Assembly (NCBI GenBank): GCA_002127295.1 | Contig: NFUV01000001.1 | Coordinates: 2,180,538-2,244,537, forward strand | DNA: 64,000 nucleotides | Reading direction: 5' to 3' | Source of the DNA: Chitinophagaceae bacterium IBVUCB2 | GTDB lineage: Bacteria; Bacteroidota; Bacteroidia; Chitinophagales; Chitinophagaceae | Shown: positions 45,542-54,158 of the stretch, in pieces | How the letters are laid out: each line of letters begins with the position of its first letter | How positions within the stretch are numbered: the stretch's first letter is position 1 | Notes under the pieces: model-generated | The model's input: the letters and a program-made list of their open reading frames with translations, nothing else | Told to the model about the DNA's origin: nothing | Databases searched by the model: none | Position numbers and translations under genes: made by a program

Positions 45542-45558
45542 ATAAATAGATCAGTAAA

Positions 45559-46215
45559 TTATTTGTTGTTAATCAGCCAACCAAGGTTAAGTCCAAAATT
45601 GGTGTTTTTAAGATCACCTGTTGCTAAAGAGTTAGCAGGAATTAAATTTCTTAAACCCAACGTACCATTCGCAGATACGAAAAAACCACCTTTTAAACGA
45701 TAGCCCATCACTAAGTTAGCACCGTAGTCAATTCCTCTGTAAGCATTAGCAACTTCGTTACCAAAGCTTAGATCAGTTTCCGTTTTTGTGCCATCACTTG
45801 TTTCGGTAACTTGTTTGCTTGGTAAATTAAAACTAAGCGTAGGGCCTACGCCAATAAAAAAACCACCAGCACTACCGCCGGTATTGTATACAAAATTAAA
45901 TAGCATTTCTGCATAGCGAAGCTCAGCGCTAATTTTTGGCTGTAATACGCCTAATAACTCTTGTTCAACTTTTCCTTTTTGTATGTATTGAATAGCTGGC
46001 TGAAAACTGAATTTGCTATTTTTAATTGGGGCATCCACAAAAAAACCAACGCCAAAACCCGGAGTATATAGTCCTTTTTCTTTTACCCCATTTACAGTTC
46101 CCCGCATAGTTGCGAGGCCGCCAGTTAAGCTAAAACCCACTCTTGATTTTTGAGTAAGACCACTCATCTGGAAGCAGCAAACAGAAAGTAAGAAAATAAA
46201 AATCGTTTTTTTCAT
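45559..46215 (-). CDS. Outer-membrane beta-barrel protein (PorT-like), paralogue A
   Basis: A 218-residue exported protein: signal peptide (about 1-22), then an 8-strand-type barrel starting 'RVGFSLTGGLATMRGTVNG'. The conserved 'FFVDAPIKNSKFSFQPAIQYIQKG' region ('FSFQPAIQYIQKG') and 'GGFFIGVGPTLSFNL' are shared with the protein at 47852-48508, and the end 'NFGLNLGWLINNK' is also alike. The two are paralogues. The ATG at 46215 starts the signal peptide; its mRNA seems to begin about 240 nt upstream. Confidence 0.78.
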   Translation of the reverse strand: MKKTIFIFLLSVCCFQMSGLTQKSRVGFSLTGGLATMRGTVNGVKEKGLYTPGFGVGFFVDAPIKNSKFSFQPAIQYIQKGKVEQELLGVLQPKISAELRYAEMLFNFVYNTGGSAGGFFIGVGPTLSFNLPSKQVTETSDGTKTETDLSFGNEVANAYRGIDYGANLVMGYRLKGGFFVSANGTLGLRNLIPANSLATGDLKNTNFGLNLGWLINNK

Positions 46216-46461
46216 AAACAGTATTTTTTTGGTTTGCCTACTCATATCGCTTTTCGGTTGGTGCGCCGTACTCTTTATCTGGATTTTCCGGAATCTCCTT
46301 TCATCAGCCTCCAATGGGCTAAAATAATATTTTTCAGCATACCCCGAAATTAACCGGGATGATAAATATATTATTCTTTGCTTTTACCAGCTTTCAATTT
46401 TCGATAAAAATTATGGTTCATTTTTTTCGTAGAAGGCTGATTTTTAGCACGGGCAAAGGTA
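46216..46461 (-). other. Long 5' leader of the barrel gene with a possible 16-residue ORF
   Basis: TACCTTTG at 46461-46454 (minus strand) is a consensus -7 box and shares CCAGTACCTTTGC with the lysS promoter. The nearest annotated start is 240 nt further on, an unusually long leader for this dense region. Inside it, ATG near 46420 opens a 16-codon ORF (MNHNFYRKLKAGKSKE). Downstream are a CCCGG..CCGGG-like hairpin and an 'ATGAAAGGAGATTCC' mini-ORF. I do not recognise a known riboswitch. This covers most of the 325-bp gap to the next gene. Confidence 0.35.
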
Positions 46462-46486
46462 CTGGTTGCTGGCGGAAGAAAAAATA

Positions 46487-46523
46487 AAAAGCCCCCTCTT
46501 TAGAACTAAAGCAGGGGGCTTTT
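46487..46523 (-). terminator. Terminator after the membrane protein gene at 46541
   Basis: AAAAGCCCCCT (46487-46497) and AGGGGGCTTTT (46513-46523) pair, with an inner CTTTAG/CTAAAG stem and a single bulged C. The run of T on the minus strand matches the direction of the gene that stops at 46541. Confidence 0.85.
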
Positions 46524-46540
46524 ATAGTAAATTAAGCGAT

Positions 46541-47299
46541 TTATTGGCTGGTTTTTGGAGGTTCTTCCTCCGCTAAAGCCTTTTTTCGTTTCTTTCCATT
46601 GATAGCACGGATGGTAATAACGAGGAGGTATACAACCAGGGCAGTTCCTCCAATGGCCACCAATATGGCACCCGCAGCAGAACCATTACACGAGAGCCCA
46701 CATGCAAGACTTGCTACAAGAGAAAGCAATCCAAGAGCTACAATCACAGAAAGGATTATCAGTGCAATTTTTCCTCCTTTTGACATATCCGTCGAATTCT
46801 TTATGGCTTTTACTTGTTCTTTCAAAAGCTTTTTTCTTTCCTTCAACCTAAGTTTTTTCCCTTCTTCATTTTTTAATGAGGCGGAAAATGCACTAATGGA
46901 TTTATAAGTCTTCTGGCTACTATCGCCAGGTAAAGAAGTACTACTGGCTGCAGCGGCATTTTGTACCGGAATATTTCTCAGGGCTCTGAAATCACCGTTA
47001 CTTACATACACTATTATCAAAAATCCTGAAAGAGCTAATGTAAAATCACAGATCTTTTGCCATTGATAAAACCTGTCAGCTGCAATCTTTGTTTTTTGGC
47101 GTAGTGAGGGATAGGCAAGAAAGCTGATGAAATAAATACAAAGAATTACTATAAGAGCCGAGGCCGGGATAATAATACCAAGTTCATTTAATAAGGTGCC
47201 GGTTATAATACCGGTAGTAATAATTAACAGAAACGAAATGACAATAGCAATACGGGCAGATTGTTTATGGTTTTTGGCCCAGACAGAGAGCTTTTTCAT
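46541..47299 (-). CDS. Hypothetical membrane protein with charged central segment
   Basis: A 252-residue protein with two N-terminal helices (about 15-62), a third near 85-98, a charged central stretch (about 130-172) with a strongly basic coiled-coil-like run 'LRLKERKKLLKEQVKAIK', then two helices at about 177-230 ('LGLLSLVASLACGLSCNG') and a basic tail. I do not recognise the family. It lies in a minus-strand group with two barrels and another small membrane protein. Confidence 0.6.
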   Translation of the reverse strand: MKKLSVWAKNHKQSARIAIVISFLLIITTGIITGTLLNELGIIIPASALIVILCIYFISFLAYPSLRQKTKIAADRFYQWQKICDFTLALSGFLIIVYVSNGDFRALRNIPVQNAAAASSTSLPGDSSQKTYKSISAFSASLKNEEGKKLRLKERKKLLKEQVKAIKNSTDMSKGGKIALIILSVIVALGLLSLVASLACGLSCNGSAAGAILVAIGGTALVVYLLVITIRAINGKKRKKALAEEEPPKTSQ

Positions 47300-47319
47300 A
47301 TAATGTTGTTTTTAAGTTA

Positions 47320-47775
47320 TTAGTTCAGGTTTAATCTTAAAGATAATGCGGGATACCGGGCAGTAACAAAGGATTGCTGACGAACCAGTATACTTTTTTC
47401 CATTTTAATAGAAGCATTAACCGCACTAGCTTTTTTTCTGTTTTTACCTGAGGCAATAAAAAGCGGAATACTAGCTGCAGTAGTTGCAAGTCCTGTAAAA
47501 AACAGAATGGTTCCGGTATTGGAAGATTTTTCCTCTTCGGCTGTAAATAAGTTTGCAAATTGATCTGAAACCTCGTTAAAACCAACGCCGATTCCAGTTC
47601 CCACTAAAACGGTTCCAGTAGCAATCATTACCCATGCTGCCGTTTTATTGCTCTTACTTTTTTTCAGGTAATAATCTTTTGAAAAAGGGTGAGATGGATT
47701 TTGTGGCTCTGTTTGCTGAGCCATGGAACTGGCCGCAACAAGTAATAAAACGGGGAGGAGGATGTGTGATTTCAT
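47320..47775 (-). CDS. Hypothetical exported membrane protein
   Basis: A 151-residue protein. Signal peptide about 1-20 ('LLLVAASSMAQ'), then 'HPFSKDYYLKKSKSNKTAAW', where 'KDYYLKKSK' is a short motif I have seen in front of two-helix Bacteroidota proteins, followed by helices at about 45-62 and 85-103 and a beta-like basic end. ATG at 47775 gives the signal peptide; the longer frame adds nine residues. Function unknown. Confidence 0.65.
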   Translation of the reverse strand: MKSHILLPVLLLVAASSMAQQTEPQNPSHPFSKDYYLKKSKSNKTAAWVMIATGTVLVGTGIGVGFNEVSDQFANLFTAEEEKSSNTGTILFFTGLATTAASIPLFIASGKNRKKASAVNASIKMEKSILVRQQSFVTARYPALSLRLNLN

Positions 47776-47851
47776 TGTAGCAGTTTTAAGATTAAGAATC
47801 ATTATACATTAGTGATATAGTTAAATAGGGTACAGATTGAAACCGGGCAGA

Positions 47852-48508
47852 TTATTTTCTGTTTTTCATGCGGTTAAGCAGAAAACCGAGTTTTATTGCG
47901 ATGTAATTGCTCTTCAATATGCTATTTTCATTTTTATCTGTAAAAAGATTGCTTAAGCCAAGGTTGTAATTAACAGCCAACATTAAACCATTAGGGAAGC
48001 TATACCCAGTTAAAAAATTAGCTCCGAAATCCATTCTTCTTAAAGTATCTTCTTTGCTATTTCCAAACTTTAGATCTGTGAAGTAAGGTTGAGTACCCTC
48101 ATTATTTTTCCGTTTTCCGGAGAGATGAAAAGCTAAAGAAGGACCGCCACCTATGAAAAAGTTTCCGGTGTTGCCCGATACATTGTACAGAAAATTAACT
48201 GTTACCTCCATAGAATTGATGCGCAACGATGTTCTTTCTCTTATGCCCAGGTAGATTTCTCTTTCAGCAGTTCCTTTCTGCACAAAATTCAGGGCAGGCT
48301 GAAAGCTAAAGTGAGTGTTTAATGGAAAATCCACAAAAAGGCCTGCATTAATGCCGGTTTTAGAGTTTCCCTTTACACTTTCCCCATACAGTTTTGCCTT
48401 ATAATTGGCAAATACTACGCCTCCCGAAAAGCCAACTACCGGCTTCTGCGCCTGGCTTGTAATAAGAGAGCCAGTGAGAAAAATCAAGATGAACCAGGGT
48501 TGTTTCAA
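47852..48508 (-). CDS. Outer-membrane beta-barrel protein (PorT-like), paralogue B
   Basis: A 218-residue exported barrel. It begins at a TTG (48508), because the signal peptide 'KQPWFILIFLTGSLITSQAQ' starts right there and no ATG precedes it in frame. 'FSFQPALNFVQKG' and 'GNFFIGGGPSLAFHL' match the paralogue at 45559-46215, and the end 'YIAIKLGFLLNRM' is also alike. The TTG start is unusual for the neighbourhood. Confidence 0.72.
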   Translation of the reverse strand: MKQPWFILIFLTGSLITSQAQKPVVGFSGGVVFANYKAKLYGESVKGNSKTGINAGLFVDFPLNTHFSFQPALNFVQKGTAEREIYLGIRERTSLRINSMEVTVNFLYNVSGNTGNFFIGGGPSLAFHLSGKRKNNEGTQPYFTDLKFGNSKEDTLRRMDFGANFLTGYSFPNGLMLAVNYNLGLSNLFTDKNENSILKSNYIAIKLGFLLNRMKNRK

Positions 48509-48586
48509 GTTTAAAAATTTAGTACTGCCAAACTATAACCCCGACGAGCAAAATGAAAATTGAATTTTGCAATTGGCGGATTATAA

Positions 48587-48603
48587 TTAGTAATTTTTAC
48601 TAA
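48587..48603. promoter_or_regulatory. Inverted repeat between divergent barrel and HTH genes
   Basis: TTAGTAA and TTACTAA are perfect 7-bp arms separated by TTT, in the 203-bp gap between the minus-strand barrel and the plus-strand regulator pair. It is a plausible operator for one of the two HTH proteins; no second copy was noticed. Confidence 0.35.
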
Positions 48604-48711
48604 ATACCCCCGGAAGGATGTTGCCTTTTTGTTTAAAATCGAGTAACTTTTACAAATAGAACGGGAGTGCTCTGATTGAGATGGACTGCCGCCTGGCCTA
48701 AAGAACCTGTC

Positions 48712-49707
48712 ATGACCACCGCCAATTCACAGGATTTTTTGTTTCAGCGCATCAAAGAAATGCTGCCGCAAGACCTGTCTATGGTGGATGTAGTTTCAGA
48801 AATACTCCATGTAAGCAGCGACAGTGCCTATCGGCGTATCCGGGGCGAAACCCTTTTGGTATTGGAAGAGGCAAGATTGCTTTGCGATCATTTTCACCTT
48901 TCCGTTGATCAGTTATTAAATAGTACAAGCGGAACTATTCTTTTTCAAAATATAAGAATACATAACAAGGAGTACTCTTATCAAAAATATTTGTCTGGTC
49001 TTACAGGCTTAGCGCAACACATTAATAGTTTTTTTCAAAAAGAGGTAGTTTATCTTACCAAAGACATACCGTTATTTCACAACTTCTACTATTCTCCTTT
49101 AATTGCATTCCGTTATTTTTTTTGGATGAAAAGTATTTTACAACATCCTGACTTTACGAATAAAGCATTTGATTTTAATTGTGTTTCTCCAGAGATTGAG
49201 CAACAGAGCCGGGAGTTAACAAAGGCCTATACTTTAATACCCTCTACAGAAATATGGAATACGGAATGTATCAATAGTAATATTTCTCAAATTGAGTTTT
49301 ATAAAGAGTCGGGTCTTTTTTCTTCTGCAGCCGATGTCAGGCAGGTGTATGATGCTTTAGAAGAGACAGTACTGCATTTAAAAGCTCAAGCTGAATTAGG
49401 TTACAAATTCATGCCCGGTGATAAATTGGAAGGAAAAAAAATTCCGTTCAGATTTTTTTATAACAGGGTGGTATTAGGTGACAATACAATACTGGTAATA
49501 ACTGATCATATACGATCCGTATACCTTAATTACGATGTACTTAATTACATCTATACACGGGATGAAAAATTTTGTGGACAGGTAAATGAAGATCTGCAAA
49601 ACCTTATGCGAAAAGCAACGCTTATAAGTGAGAGCAGTGAAAAGCAACGCAATATTTTCTTCAATATTTTATTATCTAAAATACAGGACAGAAAACGTAA
49701 CTTATAG
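48712..49707 (+). CDS. HTH regulator of an uncharacterised Bacteroidota family, paralogue A
   Basis: A 331-residue protein. An N-terminal helix-turn-helix (about 15-65) is centred on 'SSDSAYRRIRGETLLVLEEA', a conserved 'DSAYRRIRGE' recognition motif. A long mixed domain follows (about 75-331) with 'VYLTKDIPLFHNFYYSPLIAFRYFFWMKSIL' ('TKDIPLFHNF' and 'FRYFFWMKS' recur in the next gene) and 'ATLISESSEKQRN' near the end. No known effector domain is recognisable. The true start is ATG at 48712. It is followed after 2 bp by a paralogue. Confidence 0.7.
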   Translation: MTTANSQDFLFQRIKEMLPQDLSMVDVVSEILHVSSDSAYRRIRGETLLVLEEARLLCDHFHLSVDQLLNSTSGTILFQNIRIHNKEYSYQKYLSGLTGLAQHINSFFQKEVVYLTKDIPLFHNFYYSPLIAFRYFFWMKSILQHPDFTNKAFDFNCVSPEIEQQSRELTKAYTLIPSTEIWNTECINSNISQIEFYKESGLFSSAADVRQVYDALEETVLHLKAQAELGYKFMPGDKLEGKKIPFRFFYNRVVLGDNTILVITDHIRSVYLNYDVLNYIYTRDEKFCGQVNEDLQNLMRKATLISESSEKQRNIFFNILLSKIQDRKRNL

Positions 49708-49709
49708 CA

Positions 49710-50711
49710 ATGACAACCGGGCACATACAAGAACAGCTTTTTAAATCTATCAAAGATAAGATTGGAGAAAACCAGTCTGCCGTGGAAGAAATTGCCAAGC
49801 TTTTGGAAATTAGTACCGATAGCGCCTACCGAAGAATAAGGGGAGAAAAATCAGTTACGCTGGATGAGTTAGAAGTGCTTTGCACACACTATCGGGTATC
49901 TCTGGATAGATTAATGAATATACAGCCTAAGGGAGTTTTATTTCAAGGTGAATATCTGGATAGAAATAATTTTCAATTTGAAGAATATGTAACCAGTATG
50001 ATGCATAACCTGGCATATATGAACAGCTTCAAAGAAAAATGCTTTTACTATCTATGTAAAGACCTTCCAATTTTTCACCAGTACCATATAAGAGAAATTG
50101 CCGCTTTTAAATGGTTCTTTTATCTAAAAACCTATTTTCAATTTCCCGGGTTTGAAAAGAAAAAATTTAGGTTCGCAGATCACCCTGATGAACTTTTTAT
50201 ACTTGAGCGGAAAGTTCTTGATCTCTATAATAAAATACCAAGCGTTGAAATGTGGAACCTTGAAAACATGAATATGTTTTTCCGGCAAATCGATTTTTAT
50301 CGGGATGCTCAATTATTTGAATCAGATAAGGATATATATATATTGTATCAGGCTATGGAAAAATTATGGGATCATCTGGAACAACAAGCCGCTCTTGGAT
50401 ATAAGTTTAACTACGGTGATCCTGACCGCAAGCCAATAGGCGAAATTAAAATGTACTTTAACGAAGTATTGCTAGGAAATAATGATATGTTGGTAGAAAT
50501 GGATGGGGTTAGGATGAGTTATGTTACACACACCACTATTAATTTTATGCTTACTAAAGATGTTGCATTTAATGATAACATGTATCATCATATTCAAAAC
50601 CAAATGAAGCGATCTACATTAATTAGTGAAGTAAGCGAAAAAGAAAGAGCCCGGTTTTTCCGTATTATCAGGGATAAAATACTTAATCGGAAAAATGCCT
50701 TAAAGGTGTAG
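49710..50711 (+). CDS. HTH regulator of an uncharacterised Bacteroidota family, paralogue B
   Basis: A 333-residue tandem paralogue of the preceding gene, starting 2 bp after its stop. The HTH carries 'STDSAYRRIRGEKSVTLDEL' and the effector half has 'CKDLPIFHQYHIREIAAFKWFF', 'PSVEMWNLENMN', 'LGYKFNYGD' and 'STLISEVSEKERARFF', each with a counterpart in paralogue A. The conserved KD-x-P-x-FH and K-(F/Y)-FF elements may form a ligand pocket or a protein-binding face. The two may act as a heteromer. Confidence 0.7.
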   Translation: MTTGHIQEQLFKSIKDKIGENQSAVEEIAKLLEISTDSAYRRIRGEKSVTLDELEVLCTHYRVSLDRLMNIQPKGVLFQGEYLDRNNFQFEEYVTSMMHNLAYMNSFKEKCFYYLCKDLPIFHQYHIREIAAFKWFFYLKTYFQFPGFEKKKFRFADHPDELFILERKVLDLYNKIPSVEMWNLENMNMFFRQIDFYRDAQLFESDKDIYILYQAMEKLWDHLEQQAALGYKFNYGDPDRKPIGEIKMYFNEVLLGNNDMLVEMDGVRMSYVTHTTINFMLTKDVAFNDNMYHHIQNQMKRSTLISEVSEKERARFFRIIRDKILNRKNALKV

Positions 50712-50755
50712 CGTGGCTTGGTTTTCGCTACTATACATTACCAAAAATTTAAGGA

Positions 50756-51454
50756 ATGAAAAAGTTACTGGCTATTGCCCTTCTGTCAATGTCTCTAAGT
50801 AGTTGTGATGTGCTGTCTAATTTGCCTACTGTTGGCGGTGTAACAGAAGCGGAGGCCGGGCAGGGCATTAAAGAGGCATTAAGCCAGGGATTGGTGAAAG
50901 CCGTGTTGAAATTGAATAAAGAAGATGGTTTTTTTGGTGATGCGTTCTACAAAATTCTGATGCCACCTGACGCACAAAAAGTAGTGAATACCCTGCGGGA
51001 TCTGGGAATGGGCAAAATGGTTGATAAAGCTATACTGTCTATCAACCGCGGCGCAGAAGATGCGGCTGGTTATGCGAAACCAATTTTTGTTGATGCCATT
51101 AAAAGCATGACACTAAGCGATGCAATTGGACTGGTAAAAAATGGTGATACCAGTGCTACTCATTTTTTTAGAGTAAAAACTACGGATAAACTGATTGCTG
51201 CATTCACCCCCGTTATTAGAACATCATTGGACAAAGTAGATGCTACAAAATACTATGGGGATGTGATTAATACTTACAATAATTTCCCTACTACATTCAA
51301 AAAAATTAATCCAGATCTTACCTCATTCGTCACTAATAAGGCCACTAATGCTCTTTTTGACCTGGTGGCTAAGGAGGAATTAAACATCCGCCAGAATATT
51401 GCGGCCCGTACTACCGAATTATTACGAAGGGTTTTTGGTGGTGGCGTAAAATAA
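50756..51454 (+). CDS. DUF4197 lipoprotein, paralogue A
   Basis: A 232-residue lipoprotein: signal peptide with lipobox 'LSSC' (Cys17) and an alpha-helical DUF4197 domain: 'EAGQGIKEALSQG' (about 34-46), 'INRGAEDAAGYAKPIFVDAI', 'TFKKINPDLTSFVTNKA', and 'NIAARTTELLRRVFGG' at the end. The family is widespread in proteobacteria and Bacteroidota but has no established function. It is followed 107 bp later by a close paralogue without a lipobox. Confidence 0.85.
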   Translation: MKKLLAIALLSMSLSSCDVLSNLPTVGGVTEAEAGQGIKEALSQGLVKAVLKLNKEDGFFGDAFYKILMPPDAQKVVNTLRDLGMGKMVDKAILSINRGAEDAAGYAKPIFVDAIKSMTLSDAIGLVKNGDTSATHFFRVKTTDKLIAAFTPVIRTSLDKVDATKYYGDVINTYNNFPTTFKKINPDLTSFVTNKATNALFDLVAKEELNIRQNIAARTTELLRRVFGGGVK

Positions 51455-51561
51455 ACAACGTTTAAGCGCAACTAATAGCATAAAATAACGTCAAAATCTG
51501 GTCCTGTATTTTCAATAAGCAGTAGGTAGCACTATCTTGTGTCAGATTTTAAATTTCGTTT

Positions 51562-52281
51562 ATGAAAACTTTTTCTATTGCTTTAGTTGCGGGCTTTCTG
51601 TTATCTGTAACTTCTTCTTATTCACAAATTTCATTGCCTAAAATATTGGGTGGTAATAAATCTGGTACTGGTATTACAGAGGGAGAAGCCGGACAGGGTA
51701 TCAAAGAAGCCTTATCCCAAGGTGTAACGAATGCAGTGTTGAATCTGAATAAACAAGATGGTTTTTTTGGCAGCGAAATATATAAAATGCTTTTACCGCC
51801 TGATGCTCTAAAGGCTGAAAAAACATTGCGAAATCTTGGAATGGGAGCACAGGTTGACAAAGCAATATTGGCAATTAACCGTGGCGCCGAAGATGCGGTT
51901 GGATTTGCCAAGCCAATTTTTGTAGATGCTATTAAAGAAATGACACTAACTGACGCATTGAATATAATTAAAGGCGATAAAGACGAAGCCACTAAATATT
52001 TTAAGGATAAAACAAAGCAAAAACTTATTACGGCGTTTACTCCTTCTGTCAAAACATCTTTAGATAAAGTTGACGCAACAAAACATTATTCGGATATAAT
52101 TAATACCTATAATAAATTACCCACTACATTTAAAAAAGCAGATCCAAATCTTACTTCTTATGTAGTTGGTAAAGCTGTGGATGCTTTGTTTGACCAGGTG
52201 GCAAAAGAAGAAGCGAATATAAGAGCCAATCCTCTGGCAAGAACCACAGATATTTTGAAAAAAGTATTTGGCGGCAAATAG
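51562..52281 (+). CDS. DUF4197 protein, paralogue B (no lipobox)
   Basis: A 239-residue exported protein. The signal peptide ends 'SVTSSYSQ' with no cysteine, so this copy should be soluble in the periplasm, unlike paralogue A. The DUF4197 domain matches closely: 'EAGQGIKEALSQGVTNAVLN' against the first copy, 'INRGAEDAVGFAKPIFVDAI', 'FKKADPNLTSYVVGKAVDA', and 'NPLARTTDILKKVFGG'. Probable tandem duplication with split localisation. Its stop abuts the stop of the convergent OmpA-like gene. Confidence 0.85.
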   Translation: MKTFSIALVAGFLLSVTSSYSQISLPKILGGNKSGTGITEGEAGQGIKEALSQGVTNAVLNLNKQDGFFGSEIYKMLLPPDALKAEKTLRNLGMGAQVDKAILAINRGAEDAVGFAKPIFVDAIKEMTLTDALNIIKGDKDEATKYFKDKTKQKLITAFTPSVKTSLDKVDATKHYSDIINTYNKLPTTFKKADPNLTSYVVGKAVDALFDQVAKEEANIRANPLARTTDILKKVFGGK

Positions 52282-53172
52282 TTAATCAGGAAATATACTC
52301 CAGAATAAAAGTACAATTCTTCGTCGCGGATCATTTATTGTATAATCTGTTATTTTAGGATTGGGAAATTTCTCTCCTTTCCCTTCATGCAGAAATAAAA
52401 GATTCCTGACATTATTACCGTCGGCAGATTTACCTACCGTAAATGTTTTTAGCAAGTCAATAACTGATTGAGCTCTTGCATTTGAAAGCTCTTTATTTAT
52501 CTGCTCATTAGTCGGAGTAGCAGTAGTGTTAATACGGGGTACTAATTTTTTATATAAAAATGAACCTTCTTCAATAGCTGTTGCATCTGCATAACCTTTT
52601 GCAGTTATAACAAGTGACAAAGGAAAGTCTGGGTATTTTTTTACAAAATAATCGATCTCCTTTGCAACAGGGTCAAATATTTTTCCAATATTGTAAGCCA
52701 CAGCGGGAGATAGATTGTATTGTCCCGGACCAAATAGAACATCCTGGTCTAACTTTATTACAGTATTGCGGTTTATCAATTCATTTATCAATGAAACTTT
52801 ATCACCAATTAATTTTGAAGTGCTGTTAGAAAAAGTGAGAGCTTGTTTTAACCTGTTCCAGTCATCTTTATTTACTGAAGTATTTCCGATAAGAATAGCA
52901 TTTTGGGTAACCAGTTTATCAATTTCTGTATTGGTCATGCCAATAAATTTTTGCAAACGCAAACTTGCCGTATCATCAATTTCATTTTGATCTTGTTTAT
53001 TTTGACGTTGCTGATCAAGGGCTTTTAATTTTTCACTATGCCGCACTAACTGGCTGTCAATAATGGCTAATTGTTGTTGGTGAGTGGTAACTTGTTTTTG
53101 AGGAACACAGGATGCGAAATGAAATACTGTGGTGAAGATGGCAAGCTGGTATAAGGTTTTTAGTGGTCGCAT
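52282..53172 (-). CDS. OmpA-like lipoprotein
   Basis: A 296-residue lipoprotein. Signal peptide with 'FHFASC' (Cys22). A coiled-coil-like segment is at about 35-60 ('HSEKLKALDQQRQNKQDQNE'). The C-terminal part resembles an OmpA-type domain: 'GPGQYNLSPAVAYNIGKIFD' and 'AKGYADATAIEEGSF', with the usual 'LSNARAQSVIDLLK' and 'NDPRRRIVLL' ends. Such domains bind peptidoglycan. The 'GYADATAI' core differs from the canonical 'GHTDxxG', so binding may be altered. ATG at 53172 is used. Confidence 0.72.
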   Translation of the reverse strand: MRPLKTLYQLAIFTTVFHFASCVPQKQVTTHQQQLAIIDSQLVRHSEKLKALDQQRQNKQDQNEIDDTASLRLQKFIGMTNTEIDKLVTQNAILIGNTSVNKDDWNRLKQALTFSNSTSKLIGDKVSLINELINRNTVIKLDQDVLFGPGQYNLSPAVAYNIGKIFDPVAKEIDYFVKKYPDFPLSLVITAKGYADATAIEEGSFLYKKLVPRINTTATPTNEQINKELSNARAQSVIDLLKTFTVGKSADGNNVRNLLFLHEGKGEKFPNPKITDYTINDPRRRIVLLFWSIFPD

Positions 53173-53262
53173 GGTAACATGCTTTAGGTGCTTTCTAAAG
53201 ATAAAACAGTATTGGGAGGAAAACAATTAATACCGGCGTGATATTTACCTATTTCATTGAAT

Positions 53263-54144
53263 TTATGAACCGGCCAAAAGCACCTGCCAGGCACCACCCA
53301 GGTCACCGGACTCTAATAATTTCTTTGCATAGCTGTGTAACTCCCTTTCCATATCCTCGGGATTAATGCTATAGTATTGAATGATTTGTTTCAGATGGTT
53401 GTCATCAAAAGAAGGATCGATGGCAGGCATATCATGCACATTGGCCAGCATGCCCAGGTTGTTTCCCGATAATATTTTACTGTTACGAAGGGAAAGGGGA
53501 AGACTATCAACGCCAATACCTAACTGTGTATTAGGTTTTGGCACCTGGAAGAGATTGTTTTCGTTGACGACACAATACCAATCGCCACCCAACCTGGCTA
53601 CATGATCAATTTTTCGCTGATCAATTTTTCTATTGCTATCCAGTAAAGAGTCGTCAATATGCATTACCAATACTTCACAAATAACTAAGTTGCCTGCACC
53701 CCCTTCATTACCTAATGGTTTTACTTCAACAACTTTGCACTCCATCTGCACTTTACTTTCTTTTACCATTGGGGGTTTTACTATGGAGGCAGCAATTTCT
53801 GTAAAACCGGCTTTTACAAATTCATTTATTTCTTTTGGGAACTCGCAACTGGCTAATGATGTTTGTTGCACCATATTATAGGTGACGATATTGATTACAA
53901 CTTCCGGCACTTCCAAAACATTTTGTAAAGTATGCTTGGTAGTATTGTCTCTTACTCTTCTGGCAGGAGAAAAAACAACAATAGGCGGATTAGAAGAAAA
54001 GAGATTGAAAAAACTAAATGGACTAAGATTTACATTGCCTGCTTTGTCAATTGTAGAGGCAAAGCAAATGGGTCGTGGTGCCACAACATGCTGTAAGTAG
54101 TATTGCTTTTCGGCAGGGTTTAAATCTTTTAGCTCCAAAATCAT
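53263..54144 (-). CDS. Flavin reductase family protein
   Basis: A 293-residue flavin-binding protein of the split-barrel fold: 'APRPICFASTIDKAGNVNLSP' gives the flavin-binding 'RPICFASTID' and 'NLSPFSFFNLFSSNPPIVVFSP' the adjacent loop, followed by 'VVINIVTYNMVQQ'. These motifs match the FMN/FAD oxidoreductases that supply reduced flavin to a monooxygenase or act on their own. The fumarylacetoacetase-like gene upstream is 14 bp away on the same strand, pointing to aromatic amino-acid breakdown, but its own substrate is not shown. Confidence 0.85.
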   Translation of the reverse strand: MILELKDLNPAEKQYYLQHVVAPRPICFASTIDKAGNVNLSPFSFFNLFSSNPPIVVFSPARRVRDNTTKHTLQNVLEVPEVVINIVTYNMVQQTSLASCEFPKEINEFVKAGFTEIAASIVKPPMVKESKVQMECKVVEVKPLGNEGGAGNLVICEVLVMHIDDSLLDSNRKIDQRKIDHVARLGGDWYCVVNENNLFQVPKPNTQLGIGVDSLPLSLRNSKILSGNNLGMLANVHDMPAIDPSFDDNHLKQIIQYYSINPEDMERELHSYAKKLLESGDLGGAWQVLLAGS

Positions 54145-54158
54145 AAAAAATCAGTGTG

